A program made the translations under genes and the position numbers. Shown here piece by piece: positions 51,844-60,979 of a DNA stretch of 64,000 bases. Location of the stretch: positions 124,001 to 188,000 of the forward strand of contig NZ_FQXY01000009.1 of the NCBI RefSeq assembly GCF_900130125.1, given 5' to 3'. The DNA is from Bacteroides congonensis. Its GTDB lineage: Bacteria > Bacteroidota > Bacteroidia > Bacteroidales > Bacteroidaceae. Within the stretch, counting starts at the first letter, position 1. The number at the start of each line of letters is the position of its first letter. The notes under the pieces were generated by a model. It was not told the origin of the DNA. It saw nothing but the letters and a program-made list of their open reading frames with translations, and made no database searches.

Positions 51844-54800
51844 CTATACTTTTTCTATTCTTTCTTCGTCTACATACCACAAATATCCGGTGATATTCTT
51901 ATATCCCATTTTTGTGAGCAGTTGCATATATCCTCTTACTTGTTTATTGTATTTGGGATTCTCTTTACCAAATTTAAAGTCAACGACAACGACCTGACCG
52001 TTTTTCATCATCACACGGTCGGGGCGGCGGGTTTGTAATATTCCTTTTTCCTTATAAATGATGGCACATTCGTTGAACAGTGTCCATTCTCCCGAATACC
52101 AGTCTTGTATTTCTGGAGATGAGAAAGCCTTTTGCGCGACTTCACGTGCCATTTCTTCTTTTTCTTCGTTTCTGATTACTCCTTCAAAGATAAGCCGGTC
52201 AATGGCGGGCTCAATATCCTCGGCTGTTTCGATAACGGAGAATAGGGTGTGCAGCAAACGTCCACGATTGATAAAACGGTCGTCAGATTCCTCTTCCTCA
52301 ATTCCTTGTATGAAATCCGCCGAGCGGTTGGACTGGCGGAATTCAATATCATGACGCATGGATTCCATTTGAACAGGTAACTTTTCCGGCTTCTGAGTGA
52401 GTTTATTGGTAGAAGTCTTTGCTTTCTCTTCTTCCGAAGGGCAGAGTTTACCTTGCTCATAACAGTCTTCTTCCCAATCTATTCCTTCTTTAAGGGCTAC
52501 GACAGGAAGTGCGTTTGCCAATAGTTCGGACATTGTACCTTTTTGAGCCTTTTTACTCCAAATGATAAGATTCTTTCCTGCACGGGTAAAAGCTACGTAC
52601 AGTAAATTCAAATTGTCTACCCATAGTTGCAGGCGTTCATGCAGATAATCGTTTCCGTATATGGATTCCGCCATCTGCGTGGAATAATTGATAGGAAGAA
52701 TATCCAAGGCATTGAACGGCGCTGTCTGAGGAGCGCACCATACTAATTGGTTATTCGTCTCATTCTCTAATTTCCAGTCGCAGAAAGGAAGGAGCACTGT
52801 ATGGAATTCCAATCCTTTGGATTTATGTATGGAGAAGATTCGGATTCCTTCCACCTCTCCGCTTGGAATCGTTTTGCTGCATAGTGTTTCGTCCCAATAA
52901 CGAATAAATGCGTCAAGCTCGGAAGAGTTTTTTTGCAGGTAATCCGTTACCGCATCGAAAAAGGCAAACAGATAAGCGTCCTGATCTTTGATGTTTTTCA
53001 TCTCGAAGATACTGAATAGTTCCTCTAACAATTCATAGAGAGGCATTAGTCTCAGTTCTTTTATCCTTTCAAGGAATGCGGATGGGAGATAGTTCTCGAC
53101 AGGAAGGAGCAGGAGCGTGTTCCAGTCCAGTCCTTTTTGTAAGACTTCGTTCTGATAGGCCACTGCCAGTTGGGCACGGGCTATCTTATTCTTTTCGTCC
53201 GAGAGATAGCGCAAAGCATCCATCATCATACAAATAGCCAAGGAAGCATTCAGGCGGAATGCTTCATCCGATACTATTTTGTAATGCAACTCTTTGTCGA
53301 AATAATCGGCGATACGGGGGATGCTTTTGTTCTTTCGTACAAGGATGGCTATATCATTCAACCGCACACCATTGGCAAGCAGATGTTCTACTTCTGCTCC
53401 CAGGCTGATTAGTGTCTGTTCGGTATAGTCGTGCTCTTCATCGGGTTCGAGAAAAGAGACTTTTACATATCCTTTTTCCACGCTTCGGGGAGATTCCTGT
53501 ACTACGTCCGCATAGGCTTTTTGCAAGTCTTCGCAGTCTTTGCCGAGTTGAGCCTTGTAGACTCCGTTCAGATAGTCGGCAGCAGCCGTAAAGATATGAT
53601 TGTTGAATCGGATGATATTGGTTTCACTTCTTCGGTTGGTAGCCAATGTCTTGACACGAATCGGGAAATGTTCGATATGGTCATTCAGACCGTTGAGAAT
53701 TCCCCAATCACCGTTTCTCCAACGGTAGATGGATTGCTTTACGTCTCCGACAATCAGGCTGTTTGCCCCTTGGGATAATCCTTCCAGTAAAAGCAGTTTG
53801 AAGTTGCCCCATTGCATCCGGCTGGTATCTTGGAACTCGTCTATCATGACATTGCGGATATTCGTTCCTATCTTTTCGAATACGAAAGAGGAATCGCCGT
53901 CTTTCACTAATTGGTGGAGTAGGGCATTGGTGTCTGATAGTAAGAACCGGTTGTTATCGTGGTTCAGTTGGCGTACTTCTTCGTCAATATTGGCGAGAAG
54001 CTGTACCTTATTGAGATGTTGCAGGGATAGTCGGCAACTGTTCAGCAACAGATTATTTTTAGAGCGTAGCTTTTCAGCATCTTCCAGGATTTGCATAAGA
54101 GTGGAAGATGCTAAATTAATGATGTCCGCATAGCGGGGGGAAGTCTTTGCTGCCCAGTTCTTGGCGTCTTCCAAGCATTTTTCCACTGTGGCATTACGTA
54201 TGTCGTTGCTTAAAACTCCATTGTTGAGTTTACGGAAGTAACTGCCGATTCCGCGTGAACCGCCTTTCAGGTCATCGGCAGTCAATGCGTGTCCGTCCAG
54301 TTCTCCTTCAAATTGGTCGTAAAAGCCTTTCATTTGTTCCAGAACTTCAGTCTCCAAGGCTTTCAGGTGTTTACGGTATTCTTTGATAGTATCCGGATTG
54401 CGCAACCGTTCCCGAAGTTTTTCTCCTTTTTCAATGTAGCCTTCATCGAAGATATTGCGTCCGAAACTCTTTACTTCGTCCGATACGTTCCAACGTTTAT
54501 CGTCGGCAATCCGCTCGTTGATATAGTCTAACAGCCAGGCAAGGACAGGAGAAGTTGGCCCCAACTTTTCTATCATACTGTCTACTGCGTCACTAAGCAC
54601 TTCGGTATTGTTCAGTTCTATATTCAGGTTCGGACTAAGTTCCAGTTCACGTGCCAGATTACGCATGACGGACTGGAAGAATGAGTCGATTGTTTCTACC
54701 CGAAAACGGCTATAGTCATGTAGCATATAGCCGAGGGCAATACCGGCTGCTTCACGTATCTCTTGTTCCGTCTTGTCCGTCTCTTCCTTGATACGATTGA

Positions 54801-55017
54801 GATAGGCTTCAGAATCTTTGTCACCTGTCTGGATACCATAAAGCTGGCTGAGAATACGTTCTTTCATTTCTGCCGTGGCCTTGTTCGTGAAGGTCACAGC
54901 CAGAATTTGCCGATAGGCATACGGATTAAGAATGAGTAGCTTAATATATTCTACGGCCAGGGTAAATGTTTTGCCCGAACCTGCAGAGGCCTTATAAACA
55001 AGAAGTTCACTGTTCAT
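51844..55017 (-). CDS. addA: AddA-like helicase-nuclease (UvrD family)
   Basis: The 1057-residue protein has an SF1 helicase core: Walker A ASAGSGKT at residues 10-17, VTFTNKATAEMKERI, DEFQDTSRMQW (Walker B), GDVKQSIYRWRNGD and VAFTRAGKNLIIW, followed by a C-terminal PD-(D/E)XK nuclease (VVVDFKFGKENPKYNKQVRGYMQLL). It matches AddA/RecB-type enzymes, which resect double-strand breaks with AddB. It starts 17 bp after the ECF sigma gene, so it may be transcribed with it. Confidence 0.93.
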   Translation of the reverse strand: MNSELLVYKASAGSGKTFTLAVEYIKLLILNPYAYRQILAVTFTNKATAEMKERILSQLYGIQTGDKDSEAYLNRIKEETDKTEQEIREAAGIALGYMLHDYSRFRVETIDSFFQSVMRNLARELELSPNLNIELNNTEVLSDAVDSMIEKLGPTSPVLAWLLDYINERIADDKRWNVSDEVKSFGRNIFDEGYIEKGEKLRERLRNPDTIKEYRKHLKALETEVLEQMKGFYDQFEGELDGHALTADDLKGGSRGIGSYFRKLNNGVLSNDIRNATVEKCLEDAKNWAAKTSPRYADIINLASSTLMQILEDAEKLRSKNNLLLNSCRLSLQHLNKVQLLANIDEEVRQLNHDNNRFLLSDTNALLHQLVKDGDSSFVFEKIGTNIRNVMIDEFQDTSRMQWGNFKLLLLEGLSQGANSLIVGDVKQSIYRWRNGDWGILNGLNDHIEHFPIRVKTLATNRRSETNIIRFNNHIFTAAADYLNGVYKAQLGKDCEDLQKAYADVVQESPRSVEKGYVKVSFLEPDEEHDYTEQTLISLGAEVEHLLANGVRLNDIAILVRKNKSIPRIADYFDKELHYKIVSDEAFRLNASLAICMMMDALRYLSDEKNKIARAQLAVAYQNEVLQKGLDWNTLLLLPVENYLPSAFLERIKELRLMPLYELLEELFSIFEMKNIKDQDAYLFAFFDAVTDYLQKNSSELDAFIRYWDETLCSKTIPSGEVEGIRIFSIHKSKGLEFHTVLLPFCDWKLENETNNQLVWCAPQTAPFNALDILPINYSTQMAESIYGNDYLHERLQLWVDNLNLLYVAFTRAGKNLIIWSKKAQKGTMSELLANALPVVALKEGIDWEEDCYEQGKLCPSEEEKAKTSTNKLTQKPEKLPVQMESMRHDIEFRQSNRSADFIQGIEEEESDDRFINRGRLLHTLFSVIETAEDIEPAIDRLIFEGVIRNEEKEEMAREVAQKAFSSPEIQDWYSGEWTLFNECAIIYKEKGILQTRRPDRVMMKNGQVVVVDFKFGKENPKYNKQVRGYMQLLTKMGYKNITGYLWYVDEERIEKV

Positions 55018-55034
55018 ACTGTGTAATATCAGGA

Positions 55035-55646
55035 TTAATAGAACCTTTTCATAAAATCAGTTCCGAAATAAAGTAAGAATAAGGGTAGATAGTCTTTTAA
55101 CGCCACTCGCAGTAGCTTCAAAGCCTGTCCGATTCTATAATTGATTGTTTGTGGAGAAACTTTGAGCCTTTCGGCTATCTCCTTGTGAGTTAACCGTTGA
55201 TTACGATTCATTTCATACGCTTCGCGGTATTCTTTAGGGAGCTGCTTCAGTGCTTCTTCATATAATCGTAGAAGTTCATTTTCCAAATAAAAATCAGGAT
55301 TATTGAATTCACCTTCATATTTCTCCACGATTTCCTGATGCACTTTCCGTTTGATTTCGAAATGGGAAAGACGGTTTAGTGCTTTGTTTTTAACTATCGT
55401 AAAGAGAAGGGTTTTCAGTGTCAGCTCCGGCATGAGACTTGAACGGTTCTCCCATAACCACATCATCGTTTCCTGTACAATCTCTTCAATTTCTTCCTGT
55501 TCACCAACGTACTGTGAGCAGAATGCACACAATCGACGAAAGTAATGACGGTATACTGCGTCAAAAACTTTTTCTTCGCCTGCTTTCAGAGCGTTGATGA
55601 CAGATTTATTATTGTTAATATCTAGAAATATTGGAGATTGTGACAT
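55035..55646 (-). CDS. ECF RNA polymerase sigma factor
   Basis: The 203-residue protein has sigma region 2 (FDAVYRHYFRRLCAFCSQYVGEQEEIEEIVQETMMWLWENR) and region 4 with a helix-turn-helix (LPKEYREAYEMNRNQRLTHKEIAERLKVSPQTINYRIGQALKLLR). It fits the Bacteroidetes ECF group that pairs with FecR-like anti-sigma factors. Its FecR lies divergently, 160 bp away, and the SusC-like receptor with an apparent STN domain is further on. A sigma-FecR-SusC relay in response to the glycan is likely. The downstream addA is 17 bp away. Confidence 0.93.
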   Translation of the reverse strand: MSQSPIFLDINNNKSVINALKAGEEKVFDAVYRHYFRRLCAFCSQYVGEQEEIEEIVQETMMWLWENRSSLMPELTLKTLLFTIVKNKALNRLSHFEIKRKVHQEIVEKYEGEFNNPDFYLENELLRLYEEALKQLPKEYREAYEMNRNQRLTHKEIAERLKVSPQTINYRIGQALKLLRVALKDYLPLFLLYFGTDFMKRFY

Positions 55647-55666
55647 TCTCTTTTTAATTTGTAAGA

Positions 55667-55674
55667 CAAAAATA
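55667..55674 (-). promoter_or_regulatory. -7 element of the sigma gene
   Basis: The minus strand reads TATTTTTG, matching TAnnTTTG, 20 nt before the ATG. A second match, TACCTTTG, lies at 55766-55773 on the minus strand. Confidence 0.5.
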
Positions 55675-55737
55675 ATGAAAGAAGTAGAGAAAAGAAATAA
55701 AAAGGGGAGAAAAATATTTTTTTCTTTCTGAGTTTAG

Positions 55738-55745
55738 TATATTTG
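55738..55745 (+). promoter_or_regulatory. -7 element of the fecR-like gene
   Basis: TATATTTG matches TAnnTTTG, 61 nt before the ATG at 55807. No clear -33 TTG is visible. Confidence 0.55.
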
Positions 55746-55806
55746 TGCTGCCAACTGTATTACTACAAAGGTATTATATTTTTTATTGTAAAAAGATTGA
55801 ATAGAC

Positions 55807-56802
55807 ATGGATGAAATAATCTTGTTGAGTTATCTACGAGGTGAATGTAATGATGAGGAAGCTGGACGGGTGGAAGCCTGGTACAAGGAGACTCCGGAGA
55901 ACCGGAAAATTCTGGAACAGCTTTACTACACTCTTTTCGTAGGTGACCGGGTAGCGATGATGAATGCTGTAGATACAGAGGCGTCATTAGATAAATTCAA
56001 GTCGGCTATCCGGGAGAAAGAGAAGAAGGCCAGACGGAAGAATATGTCAATCCGTTGGGGACGTTATAGTACTGTGGCCGCTGCTTTCCTTGCCGGACTC
56101 GTTTTTGCAGGCGGAGTTACCTGGGGATTGCTATCCAATAAACTTTCGGATTATGAAGTGCTGACTGTGGCGGGACAAAGGGCGCAGACTGTACTGCCGG
56201 ATGGTAGTAAGGTATGGTTGAATGCATCTTCAAAACTGGTTTATCATAATTCTTTCTGGAGCTCGGACCGTCAGGTTGACTTGTCGGGTGAAGCCTATTT
56301 TGAGGTAGCTCATAACAAGCGTGCTCCGTTTATAGTTAACAGCAAGCAAATCAAGACATGTGTGCTAGGTACCAAATTCAATGTACGTGCACGCAATGAA
56401 GAGAATAGGGTAGTGACTACATTACTTCAAGGTTTGGTTCGGGTGGATTCTCCACGGACAGAGGATAATGGCTATTTGCTGAAACCGGGACAAACATTGA
56501 ACGTGAATACGGATACTTATCAGGCTGAACTGATTGAGTATAACCAACCTACGGATGTTCTTTTGTGGATTAACGGCAAACTGATGTTCAAGCAACATTC
56601 GCTATTGGAGATTACCAATGTCATGGAAAAGTTGTATGATATTAAATTTGTCTATGAGGATGATGCTTTGAAGACGGAACGATTTACCGGTGAATTCTCA
56701 ACTGATAGCACACCGGATGAAATTCTTAATGTTTTGATGCATACCAATCATTTTGATTATAAGAAAAACGGACGAGTGATTCGGTTGATAAAGAAGAAAT
56801 AA
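55807..56802 (+). CDS. FecR family anti-sigma factor
   Basis: The 331-residue protein has an N-terminal cytoplasmic anti-sigma region (MDEIILLSYLRGECNDEEAGRVEAWYKE), one transmembrane segment near residues 93-112 (YSTVAAAFLAGLVFAGGVTW), a periplasmic FecR domain (AGQRAQTVLPDGSKVWLNASSKLVYHNSFW...GEAYFEVAHNKRAPF) and a C-terminal DUF4974 domain. It should hold the sigma factor until signalled through the STN domain of the SusC-like receptor. Divergent placement from sigma means it is not co-transcribed with it. Confidence 0.94.
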   Translation: MDEIILLSYLRGECNDEEAGRVEAWYKETPENRKILEQLYYTLFVGDRVAMMNAVDTEASLDKFKSAIREKEKKARRKNMSIRWGRYSTVAAAFLAGLVFAGGVTWGLLSNKLSDYEVLTVAGQRAQTVLPDGSKVWLNASSKLVYHNSFWSSDRQVDLSGEAYFEVAHNKRAPFIVNSKQIKTCVLGTKFNVRARNEENRVVTTLLQGLVRVDSPRTEDNGYLLKPGQTLNVNTDTYQAELIEYNQPTDVLLWINGKLMFKQHSLLEITNVMEKLYDIKFVYEDDALKTERFTGEFSTDSTPDEILNVLMHTNHFDYKKNGRVIRLIKKK

Positions 56803-56841
56803 AATAGAGATATTTATAGAAGAAAAAAGTGGTTGAGATAG

Positions 56842-56874
56842 AAGGCATGTCGGGTTAGCTGGCATGCCTTTATT
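56842..56874 (+). terminator. Hairpin after the fecR-like gene
   Basis: AAGGCATG (56842-56849) pairs with CATGCCTT (56863-56870), followed by TATTGTT. A second stem AAGCACATCG/CGATGTGCTT (56905-56914, 56956-56965) lies before the convergent DUF1735 gene. Confidence 0.6.
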
Positions 56875-56981
56875 GTTACCCATGAAAATAATGTGAGCCT
56901 AGATAAGCACATCGCTCTTTCTACAGTTGATTGAACGATGTGCTTGGTTTAAGAGATTTTAATTCTCTATCTTAGTCTTTA

Positions 56982-58163
56982 TTACTCGGCAGGGAATACA
57001 AACATTTTGCCACCGTTATCATCAAATCTGCCTTTCATCGGAAGATTCAGATTATCCTTATCGCCGTCGTAATAAGTAGCCCAGTTCCATATCATAGTAT
57101 CATCTTCTGTGATTTCACCGGTCTCGTGATTACGTTTTAGCCCGTTACACGGATAGTAAAGCAACAATCCTTTTTCGTCCGGATTTACCATTTTCCAAGT
57201 AAATGCTTTGATTTGCTGTTGAGTGCGCGCGATATCCCAGAAACGAACTTCGCGGATATATTCGTTGGCGCCCCCTATCCAGAAACCAATCAGGCCATAC
57301 TCTCCGTCCCTAATCTCACTGGATGCTACCAGATCGCCATTTACATACACATAAGTTGTTTTACCGTCATACACAAACGTAAGCATATACCATTCATTGG
57401 GTTTAGCGGCAAATTTATTCTTCGGAACATCTATTTGAGCAGACCCCGTTTTTATTTGCAATTGATTGGGATCAATGGTTACATCTCCAAACCGAGTGTA
57501 AATTTCATCATGAGGTCCGGCATTGGCAACCAGTTTTGTTCCCCCGATAGACCTATTGTTGGCATTGTATGCAGAACGCTTAACCATAGCTTCCATAGTC
57601 CATTGTTTCACCTTAAAGTCCTGTGGGAACATTTTGTCACTCTCACTTCCTGAGCCATTCATAAGAAGTACTTTGGTACGCGTACGTTTCTCTAGAATAA
57701 GCAACGCTTCTTCTTCACCCGGAATCGGATAGGCAGAGCCATTAGACAAACGGATAGGCAATGCATAATCTCCTTTCAATGAAAATTTCAGATTTTTCAA
57801 TGAAACCGGTATGGACTGCATAGCCAGATTGGGTTTGAAGTTCATAACAGTCGGTATCTCATACATTTCGGGCGGTAACATCAGATAGGATGTGTTATTC
57901 TTCTTGTTGTATTCGTCAAGTTGTGTCTGGTCACCAACGATTAAAGGAACATCGAATGCTTTGTCCTCCTTTACCGTCAATCCGACTTTCACATCTTTGA
58001 TGAAATATTCTCTACCCTCTTCTACGAAAATCTGAATAGGACCCTCAGCGGCAATGTATGCACCTTGACCGCTTCCGTTATCTTTTTGAGATTCCGTATA
58101 TAATTCGTTCTGGCAACCTGCTAGAAGCAATGCACCGAACAGAGTCATAACTATTTTTTTCAT
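56982..58163 (-). CDS. DUF1735 and LamG-domain surface lipoprotein
   Basis: The 393-residue lipoprotein (MKKIVMTLFGALLLAGCQN) has an N-terminal DUF1735 Ig-like domain (VGLTVKEDKAFDVPLIVGDQTQLDEYNKKNNTSYLMLPPEMYEIP) and a C-terminal LamG/concanavalin-like domain (KQWTMEAMVKRSAYNANNRSIGGT... WYMLTFVYDGKTTYVYVNGDLVASSE...VRFWDIARTQQQI). It probably binds glycan at the surface. Such proteins accompany GH18 endoglycosidases in Bacteroides N-glycan loci. Confidence 0.88.
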   Translation of the reverse strand: MKKIVMTLFGALLLAGCQNELYTESQKDNGSGQGAYIAAEGPIQIFVEEGREYFIKDVKVGLTVKEDKAFDVPLIVGDQTQLDEYNKKNNTSYLMLPPEMYEIPTVMNFKPNLAMQSIPVSLKNLKFSLKGDYALPIRLSNGSAYPIPGEEEALLILEKRTRTKVLLMNGSGSESDKMFPQDFKVKQWTMEAMVKRSAYNANNRSIGGTKLVANAGPHDEIYTRFGDVTIDPNQLQIKTGSAQIDVPKNKFAAKPNEWYMLTFVYDGKTTYVYVNGDLVASSEIRDGEYGLIGFWIGGANEYIREVRFWDIARTQQQIKAFTWKMVNPDEKGLLLYYPCNGLKRNHETGEITEDDTMIWNWATYYDGDKDNLNLPMKGRFDDNGGKMFVFPAE

Positions 58164-58183
58164 TTTTCTTTCTGATTAAAAGT

Positions 58184-59281
58184 TTATTCAAATTTGCCGG
58201 GATAAACCTGGTTACCATAATAAAGAGCAGTTCTCAACCACTTGTAAGAAGGTTCGTTGGCAAAATCATACTCCATGTGATAAGTACCTATGCCACCGAT
58301 TCGTTTGCCACTAGGCAAGTCCATCGTTGCATAATCAAAGAGTTGTGCCCCATTAATATACCTGAATTCAGGACGCACAGAACTGGAATAATAGGTAATG
58401 CCACCGGTTCTCCAACCTTGTTCAAACTCAGCTGTGATAATGGTTTTACGCTCCCAATCCTCTAAATGCGGATGATTGATTTTCCTGATAACACTATTTG
58501 TATTACTTTCCCAATAAGCCTGATAGATATAATGATCTATTAATTTAGATGTTTCTGTAGACAAAAGATCCGGTTGCCCATCCATTACCAGCATTCTGCC
58601 TGCAGGACGTAAACGGGCACTCAAAGTTTCTATAAAGGCTTGCATTTTTGTATTACCTTTCGGGCTTATTTCCTGACCATTAGCTATGGTTCCCGAATGT
58701 CCATATCCCGGTTCGTAGTCAATATCAAAACCATCTATATTATATTTCTCAATAGTGTCACAAATAGCATTTGCATAAGCGATACTTCCTTTTACAGGAT
58801 CACCCTCACCTAGTTCTTCTACCCAGTATTGGTGCATATCCTTACCTTGTGGAGTAATGGCGGAACCAATATCCTGAACAATCCAACAAAGCAGGGCTTT
58901 CCCACCTTTTACCTCTTGGAAGAATTTCAAGTCTGCTTTCTGTTCGTCAGATAAGTAACCTCTGGCTCCCCACAGCGAAACAAAGTCTACACTATCGGGC
59001 AACATCTTCAGATAATTCTGAGGATTCGTACCTTTACCGGTCCAGTTTCCATACCAGCCGAAACCCTTCACATGAGGAGTTTTACGGTACTCTCTGAGTT
59101 GGCGATAATATTCACGTTGCGAAGGCATTAAATCCTCCTCTCCCTGTGCTTCAATAAAAGGGATGTGGCGTGTTATATCTTCTTGTTCGGGGAACGTCAC
59201 ACGCTCTGTCTCTGTCCAATCAGAACAGGCTACAAAGCTCAAAGCTGCAATACCAATGTATAAATAATTACGTAATCTCAT
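58184..59281 (-). CDS. GH18 endo-glycosidase-like lipoprotein
   Basis: The 365-residue lipoprotein (MRLRNYLYIGIAALSFVACSDW) contains the GH18 catalytic motif DGFDIDYE near residues 182-189, whose last Glu is the acid/base. The barrel strands include FVSLWGARGYLSDEQ and LLCWIVQDIGSA. Bacteroides GH18 members near SusC/D include endo-beta-N-acetylglucosaminidases that cut the chitobiose core of N-glycans, so this is a likely activity; a chitinase is less likely because of the PUL context. The surface location is inferred from the lipobox. Confidence 0.9.
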   Translation of the reverse strand: MRLRNYLYIGIAALSFVACSDWTETERVTFPEQEDITRHIPFIEAQGEEDLMPSQREYYRQLREYRKTPHVKGFGWYGNWTGKGTNPQNYLKMLPDSVDFVSLWGARGYLSDEQKADLKFFQEVKGGKALLCWIVQDIGSAITPQGKDMHQYWVEELGEGDPVKGSIAYANAICDTIEKYNIDGFDIDYEPGYGHSGTIANGQEISPKGNTKMQAFIETLSARLRPAGRMLVMDGQPDLLSTETSKLIDHYIYQAYWESNTNSVIRKINHPHLEDWERKTIITAEFEQGWRTGGITYYSSSVRPEFRYINGAQLFDYATMDLPSGKRIGGIGTYHMEYDFANEPSYKWLRTALYYGNQVYPGKFE

Positions 59282-59330
59282 AATATTAATTGTTGTTCAT
59301 TGATTATTAAAACAAGTAACTGAATGGTTA

Positions 59331-60968
59331 TTACTGGACAGGCCTGCCAGAACGTACCCACCAAAGTTTAGTACCCCCTTTATCCGGACCATTTAGCAAG
59401 GTAGAAAGAGACGACATATTAGGGTTGCCCTGATGTTCCTTTGTTGAAAAGCTGAAACGTTCCGGTGTCCGGGCTTTTGCATCTGCACCTATCTTATTGG
59501 GTAAGTTGCTGTCAAAGAGATCTGCCAGATAAGGATAACCTGTTCTGCGATATTCCGTCCACGCTTCTACTCCATTAGGATAGAGAGCCAGATATTTCTG
59601 AGTAATGATCTGTTGCAATTTTCCTTCTTCCGAAGCAGCGGCATCCCATTTGGGAGAAACGTTTCCGGCAGTGATGTCAAAACCGTAGGGATTAGAATAA
59701 TTGGAATAATGATAATCACTTGTAGTCAACGCTGCCGGTTTTACACTGCCTTTGCTTAAGTAGGCAGTAGCTGCTGCATCTGTAATGCCCCATTCTTCCA
59801 TAGACATTTTCACGCCCGCTTCATACAAGTTCTTTACGTCTTCTGCTATCAAGTCATATAATGCCGCTTCAGCTTTTAAGAAATAAGTTTCGGAAGCTCT
59901 GAACCAATACAAAGGATCTGCATTTTCCACTTTGGGAGAAGATGCAAATTCGGCGCTATTCCTACCCGTTCCCTGTCCTTGAGTATTGCCAGGAGCAATG
60001 CAATAATATCCTTTTATTTCGTTATATGTACCTTGCGTATAGTACTTTTCCAAACGCGGATCGCTATAACCGGTGAGGTAAGACCAGGCTGTGGCGCCCA
60101 TACGGTTTTCTTTATAATCAATTGTGGCGATTAAAGAATTGAGTAACGGGTACTTGCTTGTATTACCGATTTTAGCTTCGTCAGCTTTGCTTTCAATCAC
60201 GCCTCCATTCTTAGGGTCCAATGCTTTCGCAATGTATTCCTTTGCTAGAGCTTCATTCACAAAATGAACGCGGACAGCCATTCTCAGCATTAACGAATTG
60301 GTGAGTTTCGTCCATTTCACGGGGTCCCCATCATAGATTAAATCATATTTGGGCATAATCTTCGAAGTCGCTTTGTTGAGAATATCTGCACAAGTAGCCA
60401 AATCTTTCAGCATAGCCTTATACACATCTTCCTGTTTGTCGAGTGCCGGAGCGATGTCACCGTTTCCTGCATTGGTATATACGATAGGACCGAAACAATC
60501 GGTAGCTCTTAACCAACCTGCAACTTTCACTACATTAAATATGGCCATAATTTCTTGTTTCTCAGGCTCATCGCTCGTCCCGATTTTTTGGTATATCTGC
60601 ACCCAAGGCTGATATACTTTCATGTAAAGCTGTTCGTATGCATAGTTCATTCGATTGTCTGCAAAATCCCAAGTTGCTTCCGTGCCCAACCTCCAGTTGT
60701 TATTCATCCCGAAATAACCTATATACTGACCGGATGACATCACGTCCGTAACTGCCAGGTCATTGCCCGGTTCGGTTGTCTTACTCGGCGAGCCGATAGG
60801 AATAACCCGCTGTTGCATATCCATCAACTGTGTGCCGTATATCAATCCGCCTGCTTCCAGATCTCCATCCGTCACACCCGTAGTACTTTTATTTATGTCA
60901 ACATAATCTTCACAAGCAGTTAAGAAACTTAGCGAAAAGATTAATAATAAGTATTTCTTCATTTTCAT
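59331..60968 (-). CDS. SusD-like (SusD/RagB superfamily) glycan-binding lipoprotein
   Basis: The 545-residue lipoprotein (signal to LTACEDYVDINKSTTGV) fits the SusD-like_2 group: GNDLAVTDVMSSGQYIGYFGMNNNWRLG, YEQLYMKVYQPWVQIYQKI (TPR-like helices), MAVRVHFVNEALAKEYI, DPRLEKYYTQGTYNEIKGYY and YLALYPNGVEAWTEYRRTGYPYL. It forms the lid of the SusC channel encoded 11 bp upstream on the same strand. The ligand is not deducible beyond the GH18 context. Confidence 0.95.
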   Translation of the reverse strand: MKMKKYLLLIFSLSFLTACEDYVDINKSTTGVTDGDLEAGGLIYGTQLMDMQQRVIPIGSPSKTTEPGNDLAVTDVMSSGQYIGYFGMNNNWRLGTEATWDFADNRMNYAYEQLYMKVYQPWVQIYQKIGTSDEPEKQEIMAIFNVVKVAGWLRATDCFGPIVYTNAGNGDIAPALDKQEDVYKAMLKDLATCADILNKATSKIMPKYDLIYDGDPVKWTKLTNSLMLRMAVRVHFVNEALAKEYIAKALDPKNGGVIESKADEAKIGNTSKYPLLNSLIATIDYKENRMGATAWSYLTGYSDPRLEKYYTQGTYNEIKGYYCIAPGNTQGQGTGRNSAEFASSPKVENADPLYWFRASETYFLKAEAALYDLIAEDVKNLYEAGVKMSMEEWGITDAAATAYLSKGSVKPAALTTSDYHYSNYSNPYGFDITAGNVSPKWDAAASEEGKLQQIITQKYLALYPNGVEAWTEYRRTGYPYLADLFDSNLPNKIGADAKARTPERFSFSTKEHQGNPNMSSLSTLLNGPDKGGTKLWWVRSGRPVQ

Positions 60969-60979
60969 AATATCAATAA

